Below, in pieces: positions 59,760 through 64,000 of a DNA stretch of 64,000 nt. Each line of letters opens with the position of its first letter. Position 1 is the stretch's first letter. The notes under the pieces were generated by a model. It was not told where the DNA came from and searched no databases. It worked only from the letters and a program-made list of their open reading frames with translations. This stretch comes from Trema orientale. Its lineage: Eukaryota > Streptophyta > Magnoliopsida > Rosales > Cannabaceae. The position numbers and the translations under genes are program-made. The stretch lies in assembly GCA_002914845.1 (NCBI GenBank), contig JXTC01000374.1, positions 1 through 64,000 on the forward strand, written 5' to 3'.

Positions 59760-61233
59760 GGGAAAAAGAAGGGAAAAGGAAAGAACAAAGGCAAGAAGAG
59801 TGGTGGTACGAAATGCCATTGAAGTCATTAAAGATGGGGAACCACCATTTCATAGAAAGATGAGAGAAATTTTGGTTTTTGGTGCCACTTATCAATGGAT
59901 CAAGGAATGCTAGGATGACTCTTATTTTTGCATCATCTAGTTGTAATAGTATGGACACAGATTTTGAGAGCTCAGCATACTTTGTAAGTAGTATGTATGA
60001 AGTTTGCCTACTTAATCATCAAGTCCAGTTAGCTAGGGGAAAAAAAAAGACTAAATAAATGAAAGAAAAGCCCAGGCATATGAATCTGTGTCAAAATTCA
60101 AATACTTGTTCAGTTTCCTATTATGCTCCTTGTGGATAGACTTAAACTATGTTTATTTGGCCATTTTAATATTTGGGAAAGTCTTCTGAGAAAAACATAT
60201 TGGAGCTTTTACAAGCAACATGTATAATGTTTAGTCGAGCTCTGTTAGACCTAATAGTCCAAACATTTTGTAATTACAGATGCTAGTATATTAATATACA
60301 AGTACAAGGTAAAAAATTTATTTGTCTCAATCGAGTTTAATCCCCAATTTGTGATTTTTAGCCATTTACTTGCCAAATGTCTTGACACAAATTTTTTTCC
60401 CCCACCTTTAAAGTTTAACCATGTGTACCTTGTAACCAAACAAAAGTCAAATGTTCCATAAATTGCAATGGGACACCATCGAAATTTCAAAATGCGATAA
60501 GATTACAAGTATTTATATTTGTGCTTAGGCCTTTCCCATAGCAATATTTGTTTATTTATTCCAAAATTTTGTAAATTTGGAAACTTATTATAAGAGTTCA
60601 TGATAGTTGAATCTTGCTAAATGACCAAAGGAATGAGTGGGTGTGTGGTGTTTTATACAGGTCTCTCTTGGTTTTATTTTTGTCCCTTGTTGAATATAGA
60701 TCCCCATTTTATCCTAGTTCTAAGGGATAAAAGTTAAATATTTTGGGTAGAAAAAAGGGCTAACTAGCTATTTGACCATTTTTTGGCCCTAAACTTAGTA
60801 TATGACCAAACTCAAAAATTAATAACTAAATGTCCAACTCACTTAATGATAAAAATGGAAATATAGCATATTCCACAACTAAGTTTTAAAAGAAATGAAA
60901 ATTTAGTTGTACTTTTTAAAGCATAGACATCTACTTAAACCAATTTAAAAAATTGGTCATCCACCTAATCTTCTCAAGAAAAAGTTTAAAAAAATTCTAA
61001 AACCAAATTTACTTTTTATCTCTCAAATTTCATGTATTCTATCCATTTTTCCCTTTTTTTTTTCTTTACCATTTATGATATGATAAAACTTCAATACTTT
61101 ACAAGTAGTTTTATTTTATTTTATAAATGAACACACTTTTTGTTTATGATAAATTCTGTTACATTTACATCTTATTTTCTTGCGATATTTTCAGTAATTT
61201 TTTATTCTTTTCTTTGAGGGGTGAAGTTTTCAG

Positions 61234-61234
61234 C

Positions 61235-61263
<29 letters not shown>
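61234..61263. repeat. (AAT)n microsatellite
   Basis: About ten AAT triplets in intergenic DNA. Confidence 0.95.
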
Positions 61264-61265
<2 letters not shown>

Positions 61266-62698
61266 TAGTAAACATATCCTAAGCTTTTTAACTACTAGCA
61301 GCCAAATCTCTCTTTCTTTCTTGGGTTTCACAAAAGGCAGATTGCAAAACTCCTCTTTATGGTAGCTCTCAGAAGAGAATCTTCTTCCTCTCCAGTATGA
61401 GTTTTTTTTTTTTAGATTATTTTCTTGATTTTGTTTTTATTTTCAAATAATCCTTCTATTTATGAAGGCAATCATCCACCTAAATCTAGATATATGATGA
61501 TTTTAGTCCATCCAGATCTAGATATGTGGTGGTTTGAGTTGTTTTTAGTATTTTCTTTAATACTTGTGTGATTATCCTCCAGATTTGTATTATTTTTTAT
61601 TCAGATTTGGAAAGATTGTTACTATGAGCGTAAGAACATTGATATAGAATAGTAACTACATAGTAGTTGTGAATGGTACCCACTAAGCAAGCTCTTTAGA
61701 CAGAACTTTCTTAGCGTTTATGTATTAGCATACTAAGTTACTAATAAGATGAAATAACACAGACTAAAACACAGAAATTTTATCGTGGTTCAACTATATA
61801 TGATAGCTTACGTCCACTGTCAGAGAACAACGAGAAAATTCTACTATGATAGAGAAGATTATTACAAGAGCTACTAACAAGTGTCACTCACAACTCAAAG
61901 CCCAATTACATCCAAGAGCACTCTTACCCGAAACTCCTCTTATACCCAAAACCTTTCTCACACTAAAGACTACTCTATCAGAAGAGCCCTTTCTCTCACT
62001 CAAGACGCAAGAGAAATATGAGAAAGATTAGAAAGAGAATTATTTGAATACTTGGAGCTGAGTTGATTTTCTGATAGTTTGGAGGTCGGCTACTTTTAGC
62101 CAAAGGAGCTGCATTGAATGAAGAGAATGCTACCAACGTGACTTTATATTTTCACATATAACCTTTTTTCTAATATTGGTCATTCAATTATTAGGTGAAG
62201 TCTACTGACAAAAGCTCATAATTTAAACCATTAATTGCGGCAGACAAAGCCACGTTCACAGTTATTATAGTATATCAGAGTTGGCAGAATCTCCTTCAGT
62301 GAATCAATCAGAAATGTCAATTCGAATTGTGAAGAATCATACCGAGCCATTGAACAACTCTATCACATCCTTCATGGAGTTTTTTTCAAAGATCGATTTC
62401 AGGAACTATCTGTGCTCTGAGATTTCTAAAAGTTTTTCTATCTTCAAGTTTGTGAAATGATTTTCTGATTCTCATTGTAAGAAGTTCTATGTAAGTCAAT
62501 TTATTATTATAACCCTTATTTGAGTTGAGAAAAAAGAAGTTTCTAGCAAAAATTTAAAAAAGAAAGTAACTAAAAAAAAAAAAAGAAAATAGCGATAACT
62601 ACAAAAAAGTGCTACTGAAGTGTAACTTTTTTACAATTTTAATAGTCTTTTTAGACTGCAAAATTATACTTTCACGTCGCAAATATCTACCCTACAGG

Positions 62699-62780
62699 TC
62701 TAAATTGACCTGAAAATTCCTTACTAATCAAATAGTTAGTCTAAATTGACCCGAAAATTCCTTACTAAACAAATAGTTAA
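62699..62780. repeat. 41-bp tandem duplication, two units
   Basis: Both units read tctaaattgacc(t/c)gaaaatt and continue ccttacta...caaatagtta with only a few differences. Confidence 0.9.
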
Positions 62781-63074
62781 AATCTATTATATATAATTTA
62801 AAACAGTGAGCATAAATAAATTTATGCACAGACAAAAATTTGGAAGGATTTCAAATATAAAGATAAAAGATACACAAATCAATAGTTTAAAGTTTTTTTT
62901 TTTTTTTCCCGTTAACACAAATCTAGACAGAAGAAAAGTTAAAGAAGGGAAGTCTCGAGTCTCAGTCTAGAATAAGTCCGCGTCGCGTGTTTGGCAGGAG
63001 AGAAAGGGGATTGGCAAAGAAAAGAAAATAATACATAAGAAAGTTGGGGTTCAGCTGTTTGTATTAGAAAAGCT

Positions 63075-64000
63075 ATGGATGAGCGTGAATTTCGACGCCT
63101 CCTGGATCTCTTCCCCGTCGTCCGATCCCGAGATTTTGTCGTAATGCCTCCCGAACTCACTCACTCTCTCTCGCCCCCAACCCTCATTTTTATTTATTTT
63201 GTTTTTACAGTACTTGACTCAAGGCATGGAATGACTCAAGTTTACTATGCTGGCTCTTTTTCTTCAAGGAAAAAAGGGATTTTTTTTTTTTTAAATATAA
63301 CCAATTGTTTCTGAAATCTGCTCTTAGGGGCTTTTCTGGGTATATGAGAAAAATTATGGAAATCATAGTTATAGGTCATTTCTACACAGGCACACGGATA
63401 TGTTCTTTAGTTACTGTTGTTGCAAGCATTGTATTTAGTGTAGTGCTTATAGTTAATTTATTTTCTCAATTAAACTTAACTGATGCAATTATAAGTCTTC
63501 CATATGAAATGGGGGATACCAATTTGGTCATAAGCTTGACTAAGTAGAACAAGAAATGAAAATAACCGAAATATATTTCACTTTTTGAGAGAGAGAAATC
63601 TGGGGGTGGGAATTTGTTAAGATGGAGAATCAGCTGCAGTAAGTGGATTTTACTGACTTATTAGTTCAAGTTTTGGTTAGTTTTACCTGAATATGAAGTG
63701 GGTTAATGTTATAGCTTAATGTTGGCTTTATTTGATAAAGTTTCCAAAAGATCCCTTATACTGGTATTTGTATCGATTTTATGTTCTTGTAACATTTTCT
63801 TTAATTAACTGTATACAATTTCAGGTTGAATCAGAATCATCAAGACAATCAACTTCTGGGCCATCACGGAATGAAGAGGTATTGCAGAAATTGTTCTCGC
63901 AAAATTTGTTGTGTGTGCGTGTATGTTTGCTACTTGACATAGTTTTATGTTTGTGTAACAGCTAAAAGAATGGCAAGATGCATGGGAGGAAGGAGGTAAC
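63075..64000 (+). CDS. Uncharacterised conserved plant protein, N-terminal part
   Basis: Three exons are visible: 63075-63140, 63825-63878 and 63962-64000 (continuing past the window); all junctions are phase 0 GT-AG. The start reads MDEREFRRLLDLFPVVRSRD, with an acidic/basic amphipathic beginning; then a Ser-rich exon (SESSRQSTSGPSRNEE) and LKEWQDAWEEGG. The pattern is familiar as a conserved plant hypothetical protein, but I cannot name a domain or function. The ATG is the first in a long frame after a GC-richer leader, and the region upstream (62939-63074) fits a 5' UTR. Confidence 0.65.

Larger units (their letters stand above)
59760..63074. other. 3' region and intergenic DNA, no gene seen
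   Basis: Includes the former basic-tail codons of the DUF4602-type gene (59760-59822), its 3' UTR, and AT-rich DNA. 60780-60990 resembles 12880-13140 (shared catttacttaa...ttagtcatccacctaa words), so a dispersed repeat is present. 61740-62160 contains a diverged copy of the repeat at 55907-56468. Short frames such as 61846-62031 are inside that repeat. Confidence 0.5.

Overview
The window is nuclear DNA of a eudicot plant. The evidence is AT-rich non-coding sequence, many GT-AG introns, plant-specific families (a phytocyanin/early-nodulin-like protein and an RPS2-type CC-NB-ARC-LRR receptor) and dense plant retrotransposon debris (Ty1/copia, L1-type LINEs, MITEs). The species cannot be named from the sequence; a rosid is plausible but is only inferred. 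No prokaryotic, viral, CRISPR or rRNA features were seen, and no tRNA gene was recognised by eye.

Layout. 1-5706: upstream region and a two-exon GPI-anchored phytocyanin-like gene (2046-4581). 5707-14539: a retrotransposon zone. It holds a plus-strand LTR with its primer-binding site, a long decayed interior with a degraded copia RNase H, and a second copy of the same LTR in inverted orientation just upstream of the next gene. 14540-40687: a complete 34-exon gene for the proteasome scaffold ECM29 (1860 aa by my splice model). Its introns carry two 5'-truncated L1 insertions with target-site duplications, a 5.2-kb antisense copia element and local duplications. 40925-42815: a decayed antisense LINE. 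43100-43322: a GC-rich imperfect repeat fused to a 65-bp stray piece of the NLR gene that lies downstream. 44598-54613: a CC-NB-ARC-LRR gene with a 5'-leader intron and four coding exons (1468 aa by my model); its 4.7-kb intron 2 contains two adjacent MITEs and two tiny poly(A) retroinsertions. 57528-59759: a four-exon gene of the C1orf131/DUF4602 type, probably in ribosome biogenesis. 63075-64000: the first three exons of an uncharacterised gene that runs off the window.

The genes are independent transcription units, all on the plus strand, and do not form a pathway: an apoplastic cell-surface protein, a proteasome quality-control factor, an immune receptor, a nucleolar-type basic protein and one unknown. 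I found no convincing undescribed biological system. The observations most worth following are the inverted LTR pair whose outer flanks share GGAAG, the palindromic repeat cluster in the retroelement leader, a GC-AG intron in ECM29, several near-bodiless poly(A) insertions with perfect target duplications, a displaced NLR fragment, and a stop codon just before a basic tail in the DUF4602-type gene.
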